The notes: generated by a model not told the origin, from the sequence alone. A stretch of DNA of 13,825 nt from Actinomycetota bacterium (GCA_003541285.1 DPMS01000493.1:1-13825); one strand, 5' to 3'; shown: positions 6,340-13,061, counted from the first letter of the stretch. A program made the numbers and translations.

Positions 6340-6519
6340 AGCGTCGCGGGGTTTCGCGAACCGTAGCTTCCTGGCCTGCGGATTTGGCCTGGGAAGGGGC
6401 TGGATCTGTGCACCAGCCGGGATGGACAGGTCCGAATGCGTCAGTAGGCGAGCCATCTGCTGAACCCGCATCAGCCGCAGGGTAGGCGCGGACGTCGGCG
6501 CACTGGCGCCGGTGGGCGG

Positions 6520-7146
6520 TCACGGCGTGTCGCTGACGCGGGTCGCCAGGTGGAACGCGGTGGCGATCTCGCGTGCGTAGTTGCTGATGTCGAACTCCGG
6601 GTCGAGGGCCAGCCGGGGCGACGCGGCCTCGATTGCGGCGCGGATCGCGATTGCCATGACGTGGGGATTGAAGTCGGGGCGGAATTGGCCGGCTGTCTGG
6701 AAACCAGACAACAGGTGCTCGAGGGCGCGGACCGCGTCGACCACGTCGGTGTCGCCGTAGAAGATGCGTCGCCCCTCCGCGCTGCGTGCGATCTCGACCA
6801 TGGCGATCACGTTGTTGCGATGCTCCCCCATGAATGCGAGGTTCGATTCGATGTAGGCCCGCAGCATTCCCGGGCCGGTTGACTCGGCGAGGATCCGCGG
6901 ACGTATGTAGGCCTTGGCCTGTTCGGCCGCCTGGTGGACGACCTGCTTGATGAGGTCGCCCTTGCCGCTGAAATGGTAGCTGATCAGGCCCCGGCTGATC
7001 CCCAGTCTCTCAGCGATGCGGGCGAAGGACGCTCCCGCAAAGCCGGCCTCGGCGATGGTGTCGATCGCCGCCGCCACGATCTGCGCCCGCCGGGCGGTCT
7101 CGATGAAGGTCCGCTCCGGCTCGTCCGCGGCCGCTCCTGGCTGCAT
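6520..7146 (-). CDS. TetR-family transcriptional regulator
   Basis: The protein has 208 residues from the ATG at 7146, beginning MQPGAAADEPER. The N-terminal TetR domain is clear: AQIVAAAIDTIAEAGF, then ASFARIAERLGISRGLISYHF (39-59), the helix-turn-helix, followed by the GKGDLIKQVV helix-4 motif. The C-terminal all-helical ligand domain (about 75-208) is of TetR_C type and not ligand-diagnostic. The frame is open further upstream to 7374, but that extension overlaps the operator and the divergent ABC gene, so I reject it. No good Shine-Dalgarno is visible, and the message may be nearly leaderless. It is divergent from the ABC exporter operon with a 26-bp palindrome between, so it is the probable repressor of that operon and itself. 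Confidence 0.88.
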   Translation of the reverse strand: MQPGAAADEPERTFIETARRAQIVAAAIDTIAEAGFAGASFARIAERLGISRGLISYHFSGKGDLIKQVVHQAAEQAKAYIRPRILAESTGPGMLRAYIESNLAFMGEHRNNVIAMVEIARSAEGRRIFYGDTDVVDAVRALEHLLSGFQTAGQFRPDFNPHVMAIAIRAAIEAASPRLALDPEFDISNYAREIATAFHLATRVSDTP

Positions 7147-7157
7147 GACCAGAAAAC

Positions 7158-7183
7158 TAGCAGGCTGACCAGCCGGCCTGCTA
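7158..7183. promoter_or_regulatory. Probable TetR operator
   Basis: TAGCAGGC (7158-7165) and GCCTGCTA (7176-7183) form a perfect inverted repeat with a 10-bp spacer that itself contains a shorter GGCT/AGCC symmetry. It begins 11 bp upstream of the tetR start, between tetR and the divergent ABC operon, where TetR dimers usually bind. Function is inferred from position. Confidence 0.6.
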
Positions 7184-7244
7184 CCGTTCAGCTGTGTGCG
7201 CCACAGAACTGGCGCCGTAGGCCCGCGATCGGAGGCGGAGGCCG

Positions 7245-8372
7245 GTGGGCGACGACGCGGCGATGCCCCAGCGGGCACCCAGCCGACCGGGACATGACGA
7301 GGTGTCCGCCCGTCGCGGAGCGCCGGCGCGTTCCCGGCAGCCCCGCAAGATGCCCGTGACCCCGGAGCCGGCAACGCAGGTGGCCAGTGGCGCTGAACCG
7401 ATCAGCGATACCCCGGGCCTCGATGGCTCGAAGGGCGAGTCCGCTCTGGTGGTCGAGCACCTGACCAAGCGCTTCGGCGACCGCGTCGCCTTCGACGACG
7501 TGTCCTTCGAAGTCAGCTACGGCGAGGTATTCGGCTTCCTCGGCCCGAACGGGGCCGGTAAGACCACGACCGTGCGGACCCTGGGCACGCTGATCGCGCC
7601 CAGCTCGGGGTCGGCGATCATCGACGGGACTCCGCTGAGCGCAAAGAACGGTCCTGAGATCCGGGCGCGGATCTCGATCATGCCCGAGTCCCCGGGTCTG
7701 TATCTGCGCCTCACCGTGATGGAGAACCTGCAGTGCTTCGCCGGGCTCTACGAGCTCGACGACGTTCGCGGGCGCATCGAACGGGCGCTGCGGGCAGTCA
7801 ACCTCGCCGACCGTGCAAGCGACCAGTGCGGGGCGCTGTCAAAGGGGCTGCGTCAGCGGGTCGCGCTCGCGCGGGCGCTGCTCAACGACCCGGCCGTGCT
7901 GTTTCTCGACGAGCCGACCTCCGGCCTTGATCCCGTGGCGACCCGCGAGGTCCACGAACTGATCGCCTCTTTGCGTGAGCGCGGGGTGACGATCTTCCTC
8001 ACCACGCACCGGCTGGAGGAGGCCGAACGGCTGTGCCACCGGGTGGCCATCCTGAGCACGACCTTGCGGCTGATCGGCCGGCCCGACGAGCTACGTCAGC
8101 AGCTGTTCAGGCGCTCCGTGGACGTGCGGGTCCGCGCGCCGCTCGACGACCCGCAGAGCATCTTCGGCGCTTTGCCCGGGGTCGAAGGATGGGAGCCGAC
8201 ACTATCCGGCTACACGCTCGCCGTATCAGACCCCGACGCCGCTGCCCCTGCCGTTGCCCGTGCACTGGTGAATGCGGGGGCGGACATTCTCTCGATCGCC
8301 GAGTCCCGCCACTCGCTCGAGGACGTCTACCTCAAGCTCGTCGACGAGGACGTGGAGGCCAAGAGCCGATGA
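7245..8372 (+). CDS. ABC-2 type exporter, ATP-binding subunit
   Basis: This cytoplasmic ATPase powers the permease encoded next. From residue 67 it is a standard nucleotide-binding domain: Walker A GPNGAGKTT (100-108), signature LSKGLRQRVALARAL (198-212; Lys-Gly-Leu in place of GGQ), Walker B VLFLDEP (218-224), D-loop SGLDP and H-loop H255. The Q-loop Gln is replaced by Glu (IMPESPGLY, 145-153), a variation often seen in DrrA/NatA-like exporters. The GTG at 7245 has GGAGG upstream and gives a 66-residue disordered Pro/Arg-rich N-terminal extension. Internal ATGs at 7263 or 7350 would shorten it, so the start is uncertain. Its stop overlaps the permease start (ATGA). Probable control is by the divergent TetR. 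The substrate is unknown. Confidence 0.9.
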   Translation: MGDDAAMPQRAPSRPGHDEVSARRGAPARSRQPRKMPVTPEPATQVASGAEPISDTPGLDGSKGESALVVEHLTKRFGDRVAFDDVSFEVSYGEVFGFLGPNGAGKTTTVRTLGTLIAPSSGSAIIDGTPLSAKNGPEIRARISIMPESPGLYLRLTVMENLQCFAGLYELDDVRGRIERALRAVNLADRASDQCGALSKGLRQRVALARALLNDPAVLFLDEPTSGLDPVATREVHELIASLRERGVTIFLTTHRLEEAERLCHRVAILSTTLRLIGRPDELRQQLFRRSVDVRVRAPLDDPQSIFGALPGVEGWEPTLSGYTLAVSDPDAAAPAVARALVNAGADILSIAESRHSLEDVYLKLVDEDVEAKSR

Positions 8373-9103
8373 GCTTCAGCTGGACCAGGGTCGGCGCGAT
8401 CCTCCGCAAGGAGCTGCGGGACTACCGGCGCAACCGGTTCGTAATCCTCACCATGGCGTTCCTGCCGCTCCTCTTCGTGATCCTGCCGACGATTCAGCTG
8501 TTGCTTATCAACGCCTCGGCCAGCAGCGCCAAGCTCGACGCGCATATCGGGCTTTCGCTGCTGTACATGCTCATGATCCCGGCGATGGTGCCATCAGTCC
8601 TCGCCGCGTACGCCGTCGTCGGCGAACGCGAGCAAGGCACCCTCGAGCCGGTTCTCATCACCCCCATCCGCCGCGAGGAGTTCCTCGTCGGCAAGGCCCT
8701 CGCGGTGCTCGTCCCCACCCTCGGCATCGCCTATCTGGTCTTCGGCATCTTCCTCGCCATCGCGGCGATCTTCGCCCAGCCCGGCGCCGCCTCGGCCGTG
8801 TTCGAGGGCTCCCACCTGCTCGTCCAGCTTCTCTTCACGCCGTTGCTCGCTGGCTGGTCGATCTGGGCCGGCATCGCCATCTCCGCGCGGTCGGCCGACG
8901 TGCGAGCCGCCCAGCAGCTCGGCGTCCTCGCCAGCCTTCCCCCACTCGGCATCGTCGCGCTGATGTCCTTCAACGTGATCGTGCCGACCCTCACACTGGC
9001 GCTCGGGCTCGCCGCCGCGCTGCTGATCGTCGATGCCCTCGGATGGCGGGCGGTGGCCGCGATGTTCGACCGGGAACGGCTCATCACCGGCACACGGAGC
9101 TGA
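8369..9103 (+). CDS. ABC-2 type exporter, permease subunit
   Basis: This integral membrane protein of 244 residues starts at the ATG in the ATGA overlap with the ATPase gene. A longer upstream frame is only a continuation into the ATPase gene. It opens with a cytoplasmic amphipathic helix (RVGAILRKELRDYRRNR), then about six hydrophobic segments (roughly 25-47, 62-83, 108-136, 150-172, 186-204, 206-225). Between TM2 and TM3 lies VVGEREQGTLEPVLITPI (83-100), the ABC-2 permease signature contacting the ATPase. It most resembles NatB/DrrB-like half transporters, which dimerise with two ATPase chains. It is the second gene of the operon. Substrate not predictable; drug, Na+ or lipid export are all possible. 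Confidence 0.9.
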   Translation: MSFSWTRVGAILRKELRDYRRNRFVILTMAFLPLLFVILPTIQLLLINASASSAKLDAHIGLSLLYMLMIPAMVPSVLAAYAVVGEREQGTLEPVLITPIRREEFLVGKALAVLVPTLGIAYLVFGIFLAIAAIFAQPGAASAVFEGSHLLVQLLFTPLLAGWSIWAGIAISARSADVRAAQQLGVLASLPPLGIVALMSFNVIVPTLTLALGLAAALLIVDALGWRAVAAMFDRERLITGTRS

Positions 9104-9151
9104 GCCTCCACCTTGCAGGAGCGGACGAAACCCAGCGAAGGGAGCCCCAAG

Positions 9152-9457
9152 ATGCCGGCAACAGTCAAGCTGACCCGACACCTCATCGGCGTGCAGATCC
9201 GTCGTGGCAAGTTCGACGTCCTAGTCGACGGCACGGGCGTCGCGTCGATCGACGCCCATGAGATCATCGAGACGCGAGTCGAACCCGGACATCACACCCT
9301 GCAAATCCGCTATGGCCGATACTCGAGCCGAACTGCGGCCTTCGACGCGGCCGAGGGCCAAGTCGTCGCCTTCCGATGCGGCGAAAAGAGGTTTCTGCCG
9401 ATCTTTCTCGCGTCCTTCGTCGTGCCATCCCTGGCGATCCCGCTCCATCGCGAATAG
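9152..9457 (+). CDS. Small beta-rich protein of the ABC operon, unknown function
   Basis: The protein has 101 residues from the ATG at 9152, which has GGGAG about 8 nt upstream. A TTG at 9113 would add 13 residues and lacks a better site. The body alternates strands and turns: GKFDVLVDGTGVASI, then VEPGHHTLQIRYGRYSSRTAAF, then EGQVVAFRCG. This pattern recalls PEGA-like or carboxypeptidase-regulatory small beta sandwiches (VxVDG, xxPGxHxLxxxxG). The end is hydrophobic (FLPIFLASFVVPSLAIPL), short for a TM segment but able to sit at the membrane. It follows the permease by 48 nt in the same direction, so it is probably an accessory of the exporter. No catalytic residues are obvious. Confidence 0.75.
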   Translation: MPATVKLTRHLIGVQIRRGKFDVLVDGTGVASIDAHEIIETRVEPGHHTLQIRYGRYSSRTAAFDAAEGQVVAFRCGEKRFLPIFLASFVVPSLAIPLHRE

Positions 9458-9537
9458 CCGGCGACGCGACGCCACCGCCTTCTGCTCGTTAGCGCCGTCC
9501 TCGGTATGGCCGCCTCGCTAGCGGTGCGCACTAGTTT

Positions 9538-9547
9538 GATAAAAGTC
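9538..9547 (-). repeat. A+T-rich decamer, inverted partner of 6330-6339
   Basis: GATAAAAGTC ends 2 bp before repeat copy 2 begins. Its reverse complement occurs 69 bp after repeat copy 1. The different placement relative to the two repeat copies argues against one simple duplicated unit. Confidence 0.5.
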
Positions 9548-9549
9548 GG

Positions 9550-9618
9550 GTCGAACTGCCCCAGACAAGGCCGGCCGCTCCGCCGGTGGGTGCCGCGGGA
9601 TCCGGGGTCGCTCCCGCG
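9550..9618 (+). repeat. 68/69-bp dispersed repeat, copy 2
   Basis: It is a near-identical direct copy of 6194-6261, with an extra G after CTCCGCCG, A for G and T for C. Here the stem is complete, CCGCGGG with CCCGCGG. The two copies bracket the TetR-ABC cassette. Confidence 0.9.
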
Positions 9619-9648
9619 GGTGTGGCGGCAAGCCCGCGTCTCAGCGGG

Positions 9649-9858
9649 TCAGGCGAGGTTAAGCTCCCCGGCCTTGATCCGGCTCAGGAACGCCGCCCAC
9701 TCATCCGGCGCGAACGCCAGCCTCGGCCCGTCCGGGTCCTTTGAGTCGCGCACCGCGACGATCCCGGGCAGGTTCCGGGCTACTTCCACACAGCCGCCGC
9801 CGTTGCCGCCGCTGTAGCTGCTCTTACGCCACTGAGGACGCTCTACGTCGCGTTCCAT
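9649..9858 (-). CDS. DUF397 family protein (Scr2-like)
   Basis: At 69 residues this is the normal size for DUF397. The family core is intact: WRKSSYSGGNGGGCVEVA (10-27), then VRDSKDPDGPRLAF with the conserved DSK-DPxGP turn, and the closing WAAFLSRIKAGE. The ATG at 9858 lies inside the end of the upstream HTH gene (16-bp overlap), so the two are translated together. DUF397 proteins are small actinomycete-specific partners of DUF5753 HTH regulators, described for Streptomyces Scr1/Scr2 and WhiJ clusters as a toxin-antitoxin-like or developmental switch. The biochemical function is still unclear. Confidence 0.93.
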   Translation of the reverse strand: MERDVERPQWRKSSYSGGNGGGCVEVARNLPGIVAVRDSKDPDGPRLAFAPDEWAAFLSRIKAGELNLA

Positions 9859-10688
9859 CGCTCCTCAGCCACTCTCCTGATCAAGTCCCGCGAGGTTCCG
9901 CGGGGGAGTGCTTCAGCCCTCAGCCTGTCGAAGGTGTCGCTTAGCTTCGCGACCACGGACGGCAGCTCGGTTGTCTGCCCCTGGTCCGGCGACTCCATGT
10001 ACACGGTACCCGGCGCGCCGCTGTCATGGCGTGCGATGGCGAAGGCCCCCAGCAGGCCCATGTGCGCCCCCGTCTCGGCGGGGATCACCTGAATCGTGGT
10101 CTTGGGCCGATCCGCCCGCCGGGCCAGGTGCGAAAGCTGGTCATACATGACCTTTTCGTTCCCGATCGGCCGGTGCAGCACCGCCTCGTCAATGATGACC
10201 CACAGCGACGGCGGCTGAGGGCGATCAAAGATCGACTGCCGCGCCATCCGGGCACCGACAAGGTCGTCGATTTCGTCGTCGTTCTCCGCCGAACGCCAGG
10301 CCTCGAAGAGTGCCCGCGCATAATCGGCCGTCTGCACCAAGCCCGGTATCAGCAGCGGTTCCCACCAGCACACCGACGCCGCCCGCCGCTCGGTTTCCAC
10401 CCATTCCGCGAACCACGCGGGAGAGCCGCCGCCCCACCGCCTGGCGAGTTCGTAGAGGCGCACGAACAGCCCGCCAGCCTCGGGGAACACCTCGTCACAG
10501 GTCTGCGCGAAGTGCTCAGACGGGGCGCGTTCCCCGGTCTCCACCTTGCCGATCAGCGCCCCCGAGTACCCCAGCCGCTGGCCCACCTGGTCCTGGCTCA
10601 GGCCCGCCAGGGTCCGCGCCCGCCGAAGCTCGGCCCCGAAGAAGTTCAGCGGCCCGGCACCTGGATCAAGCTCGCGAATCAACGGCAT
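9843..10688 (-). CDS. Scr1-like helix-turn-helix regulator with DUF5753 domain
   Basis: The protein has 281 residues from the ATG at 10688. An XRE HTH occupies about 16-65: FGAELRRARTLAGLSQDQVG, then YSGALIGKVETGERAPS. The DUF5753 domain follows (about 90-275) with WFAEWVETERRAASVCWWEPLLIPGLVQTADYAR, RQSIFDRPQPPSLWVIIDEAVLHRPIG and IQVIPAETGAHMGLLGAF, shown here as separate diagnostic blocks. These are actinomycete developmental or antibiotic regulators of the WhiJ/Scr1 type acting with DUF397 and RsbW-like partners. In-frame starts at 10697 (GTG) and 10754 (ATG) would extend it by 3 or 22 residues. I prefer 10688 because MPLIRELDP leads straight into the HTH. It is divergent from the ATPase gene across an inverted repeat, so autoregulation is likely. 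Confidence 0.9.
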   Translation of the reverse strand: MPLIRELDPGAGPLNFFGAELRRARTLAGLSQDQVGQRLGYSGALIGKVETGERAPSEHFAQTCDEVFPEAGGLFVRLYELARRWGGGSPAWFAEWVETERRAASVCWWEPLLIPGLVQTADYARALFEAWRSAENDDEIDDLVGARMARQSIFDRPQPPSLWVIIDEAVLHRPIGNEKVMYDQLSHLARRADRPKTTIQVIPAETGAHMGLLGAFAIARHDSGAPGTVYMESPDQGQTTELPSVVAKLSDTFDRLRAEALPRGTSRDLIRRVAEERWNAT

Positions 10689-10755
10689 TGTGGCCACGCT
10701 TTCCGACGATCCCGACGTCCCTACCGGCGTTCGGACACATTCTGACGGCAGCATG

Positions 10756-10789
10756 CCTGCCCTAGCGATCCTAAATAGGTCCCGGCAGG
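10756..10789. promoter_or_regulatory. Divergent promoter region with inverted repeat (Scr1-like/ATPase)
   Basis: CCTGCC (10756-10761) and GGCAGG (10784-10789) enclose 22 bp that contain a second palindrome, CCTA-AA-TAGG (10770-10779). On the minus strand TAGGAT (10768-10773) is a good actinomycete -10 for the HTH gene. A regulator bound here could control both directions. No clear -35 boxes. Confidence 0.4.
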
Positions 10790-10834
10790 ATGGCCACTAC
10801 ATCGCCACATTCCGCCGGGAAAGCAGGAAACTAC

Positions 10835-11224
10835 ATGCAGCACGCACCGTCCACGTCGTCGGGCGTGTCGTGTCAGGTCTTTCCCGCTACCGCTGACCAG
10901 GTGCCAGCTGCCCGCCGTTTTCTGGCCACGATTCTCGATGGTTGCGCGTTTACGGGTGACGCTGTGCTGTGCCTGTCCGAGATCGCCACCAACGCGCTCC
11001 AGCACAGCAACTCGGCCAGGCCGGGCGGAACGTTCAGTATCCGGGCGGGTTTCCAGCATGGCCGGCTGCGGGTCGAGGTCGAAGACGAGGGCGGCCGGTG
11101 GGAGCCCCGGCCCGCCAGCGACGGGCAGCGGGGGCGCGGCCTGCTGATCGTCGCCGCCCTGGCCGCCACCTGGGGGACCAGCTGTGACGGCGCCGGCGCC
11201 CGCGTGACGTGGTTCGAGATATAG
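10835..11224 (+). CDS. RsbW-like anti-sigma/regulatory ATPase (HATPase_c_2)
   Basis: The protein has 129 residues from the ATG at 10835, which has AGCAGGAAA 5-6 nt upstream. An ATG at 10790 adds 15 residues but has a weaker site. The GHKL ATPase motifs are present: N-box E49-xxx-N53-xxx-H57 in LSEIATNALQHS, G1-box VEVEDEGGRW (80-89), and G2-box GRGLLIVAALAATWG (100-114). The size fits single-domain RsbW/SpoIIAB-like kinases that bind sigma factors or anti-anti-sigma proteins. No cognate sigma or anti-anti-sigma gene is in the window. In whiJ/abaA-like clusters such orphan ATPases accompany an HTH-DUF397 pair, as here, so it most probably acts in that regulatory circuit. Confidence 0.88.
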   Translation: MQHAPSTSSGVSCQVFPATADQVPAARRFLATILDGCAFTGDAVLCLSEIATNALQHSNSARPGGTFSIRAGFQHGRLRVEVEDEGGRWEPRPASDGQRGRGLLIVAALAATWGTSCDGAGARVTWFEI

Positions 11225-11235
11225 GGGAATCAGCT

Positions 11236-11520
11236 ATGCCTGATGCGGCGCCCACCGCAGAGCAGACCGCTGCCCGGATGCGCGCCATCGCGGACGGGCT
11301 GGCCGCCGCCAGCCTGGACACCCACCTGCGCCAGACCCGCGCCAGCGCCGATTTCACCGCCATCACGCACACGCCCGCCGGACGGGAGATGGAGGCGGTC
11401 ATCGACGAGGACGGCTACACCGAACTGCGGTTCTGGAACACCCCCGGCGCTACCCCGGCCCACATCTGCGCCGTGATCATCCGCGCGCTCGCCGCCATCA
11501 GCGCCGCCCAGCGGAGCTAG
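11236..11520 (+). CDS. 94-residue hypothetical protein in the whiJ-like cluster
   Basis: The ATG at 11236 has AGGGGA about 7 nt upstream and begins 11 nt after the ATPase stop, so the two are probably one operon. The protein opens with a helical region (TAEQTAARMRAIADGLAAASLDTHLRQTR), then beta-type residues (FTAITHTPAGREMEAVIDEDGYTELRFWN), then a helix (THAHICAVIIRALAAIS-like, positions 75-91). No family name comes to mind with certainty. Its stop TAG shares the bases CTAG with the stop of the convergent SnoaL-like gene. No signal peptide or membrane segment. Confidence 0.8.
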   Translation: MPDAAPTAEQTAARMRAIADGLAAASLDTHLRQTRASADFTAITHTPAGREMEAVIDEDGYTELRFWNTPGATPAHICAVIIRALAAISAAQRS

Positions 11521-11915
11521 CCGATCCCGGCGAGCGATCGCGCCGCGCTACGGTCGCAGCAGGCGGACAGCGCAACGATCAGCCCGTCCCGGACCGTCAC
11601 AACGTCGTATGTGCGGTCGTCGGCCTGCCGGTGCAGGTACTTGCCGACCCCCGGCGTTCGCATCACCACCATCACCTTCTCGCCGAGGGCGATGACCTCC
11701 TCCAGTTCGGCCCGCAGCCCCATCCCGGCCTGGCGGCGCAGCGCCTTCTCCAGCTCGCCGCGGCCACGGCGGGTCTGCGGCCGTGGATCCGTCAAGCCCG
11801 GATCGAGGTAGGTCCATTCCAGGTCCGGGTCCACGAAGTCCATCATCTGCGCGATATCGCCCCGGTCGTAGGCCAGGAAGGCCTCGCGCACGATCCACTC
11901 GTTCTGGTTACACAT
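11517..11915 (-). CDS. SnoaL/NTF2-like protein
   Basis: The protein has 132 residues from the ATG at 11915, which has GAGGGG 6 nt upstream; an upstream ATG at 11948 lacks this. The N-terminal helix pair and hydrophobic core IVREAFLAYDRGDIAQMMDFVDPDLEWTYLDPG is the usual opening of SnoaL/NTF2-like cone folds. The middle YxxxxGxGELEKALRR-like helix (50-62), paired strands ALGEKVMVVMRTPG, and the strand DVVTVRDGLIVAL complete the pattern. Such proteins include polyketide cyclases, isomerases and many of unknown role; no catalytic set is clear here. Convergent with the 94-aa gene, overlapping at CTAG, and divergent from the HNH gene. Confidence 0.8.
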   Translation of the reverse strand: MCNQNEWIVREAFLAYDRGDIAQMMDFVDPDLEWTYLDPGLTDPRPQTRRGRGELEKALRRQAGMGLRAELEEVIALGEKVMVVMRTPGVGKYLHRQADDRTYDVVTVRDGLIVALSACCDRSAARSLAGIG

Positions 11916-12131
11916 CCAGAGCCCCTCACGACGGTCATGCACCAGCAAGGTGCCGCGGTCGTGCGCCGCGGCCGGGCGCCGACCACTATCACCCCATCAT
12001 GTCCACGGCGGTAAGGGCGGCCGGGTTCGGCAAAGCTGGCGCGGGGTTTGACGGCGGGGGGAGCTTGGCCCTTTCGAATGTCCCTGACAGCCGCAGATCG
12101 GGTGTATGTAGGTCCTGTGGGGAGGTGAACC

Positions 12132-13061
12132 GTGACCCGCGATGAGTTGTTCACGCTGCTCGCCGGGCTCAGGCAGGCGCGCGTGGCCGGGAAGAGGGCG
12201 CCGCACAAACCACTTCTGCTGTTGTGGCTGTTCGGGCAGTTCGCGGCGACCGGGAGCAGCGCGGCCAGCTATCAGCAGGCCGAGGCGCCGGTGAGCCAGC
12301 TGATCAACGATTTCGGCCCGCCGGTGGCCAGCGTGGTGGCATCCCGTCAACGGGCGGCGATGCCGTTTGTCCATCTGGAGCGCGAGTTGTGGGATCTGCG
12401 TGACGCGGACGGAATACCGATCGGATCTGACGTGCCTGAGCGCCGGCCTCAACTGCTTGGGCGGGGGGCGGTTGGGCGGTTGCGGGCGCCGGTGGAGCAT
12501 CTGCTGGCGGACCCAGGCGTGATGGCCGCGGCTGCGCGGCTGCTGCTGGAGCAGCATTTCACGCCGATTCTGGCTGAGCTGATCTGCGCGGAGGTCGGCC
12601 TGGATATGGCGGACTTGGATCTGGCCGGGAGCGTATGGAAGGGCGGACTGGACCGGTCGAAGCTCCGGCGGCGTGGTTTCGCCGAAGAGGTTCTCCGTGC
12701 GTACGCCTACCGGTGCGCGATGTGTGGCTTCGATGGGGCGCTGGGCCGTCACCCGGTCGCGATTGAGGCAGCGCACGTGCGCTGGCACAGCCAGGATGGG
12801 CCCGACGAGGTCACGAACGCGCTCGCGTTGTGCGCACTCCACCACGCGCTGTTCGATCTTGGCGTACTCGGCATCACTGAGGACCGGCTGATCCTGGTGT
12901 CTGAGCTGTATGTCGCTAAGAGCCCGGCGGGGCAGGCCGTGGACGCCCTCGCCGGGAAGCCCTTGCTGGCCCCCCGGCCCCGCCATTCACCGGTGGACGT
13001 CGTCCACGTCTCCTGGCATCACGCGCAGGTCTTCAAGCACTACCACCTGGGAGCAGTTTGA
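12132..13061 (+). CDS. SBD-HNH endonuclease, phosphorothioate-dependent type IV restriction-like
   Basis: This 309-residue protein has two domains. The N-terminal part (about 1-150) opens with GKRAPHKPLLLLWLFGQF (20-37), the helix that marks the sulfur-binding domain (SBD) of ScoMcrA/SprMcrA-type enzymes. A later MPFVHLERELWDL (77-89) corresponds to the PF-x-x-L pocket strand, with Met where I recall Tyr in relatives. The C-terminal HNH nuclease (about 175-260) has CAMC (195-198), IEAAHVRW with H215, N229, and CALHH (234-238), giving a CxxC/CxxH zinc site. Known relatives cut DNA near phosphorothioate modifications. The GTG at 12132 follows GGGAGGTGA. No dnd modification genes are nearby, as expected for a defence gene that would be toxic beside them. 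HNH is certain, SBD very likely. Confidence 0.88.
   Translation: MTRDELFTLLAGLRQARVAGKRAPHKPLLLLWLFGQFAATGSSAASYQQAEAPVSQLINDFGPPVASVVASRQRAAMPFVHLERELWDLRDADGIPIGSDVPERRPQLLGRGAVGRLRAPVEHLLADPGVMAAAARLLLEQHFTPILAELICAEVGLDMADLDLAGSVWKGGLDRSKLRRRGFAEEVLRAYAYRCAMCGFDGALGRHPVAIEAAHVRWHSQDGPDEVTNALALCALHHALFDLGVLGITEDRLILVSELYVAKSPAGQAVDALAGKPLLAPRPRHSPVDVVHVSWHHAQVFKHYHLGAV

Larger units (their letters stand above)
6090..6519. other. Gene-free interval holding repeat copy 1
   Basis: Open frames exist on both strands here, but none has a credible ribosome site, domain or codon-position bias. Several contain the non-coding repeat in a frame that its second copy breaks by an indel. Besides that repeat (6194-6261) and the decamer at 6330-6339, I see no RNA gene, promoter or gene remnant that I can name. 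Confidence 0.5.
9458..9648. other. Interval with repeat copy 2 between convergent operons
   Basis: No gene is seen. It holds the decamer at 9538-9547, repeat copy 2 (9550-9618) and, nearer the DUF397 stop, CCCGC-GTCTCA-GCGGG (9633-9648), a small hairpin without a T run that could end either transcript. Confidence 0.55.

Noticed and set aside
5967..6413. Possible 148-residue minus-strand gene (and 6114-6485 plus) in the 6.0-6.5 kb gap
   Set aside because: No ribosome site, low-complexity composition, and the region contains a repeat whose other copy has a frame-breaking indel.
8272..9261. 329-residue plus-strand frame overlapping the permease
   Set aside because: It is out of frame with the ABC-2 permease, whose motifs and TM pattern are clear, and has an Arg/Pro-rich composition typical of shadows.
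12084..12113. Promoter for the HNH gene (CTGACA with TATGTA or GTAGGT)
   Set aside because: No combination gives both good boxes and normal spacing.
11997..12986. 329-residue open frame on the minus strand
   Set aside because: It lies antisense over the HNH gene, is rich in Arg/Pro/His/Gln typical of shadow frames, and shows no fold or ribosome site.
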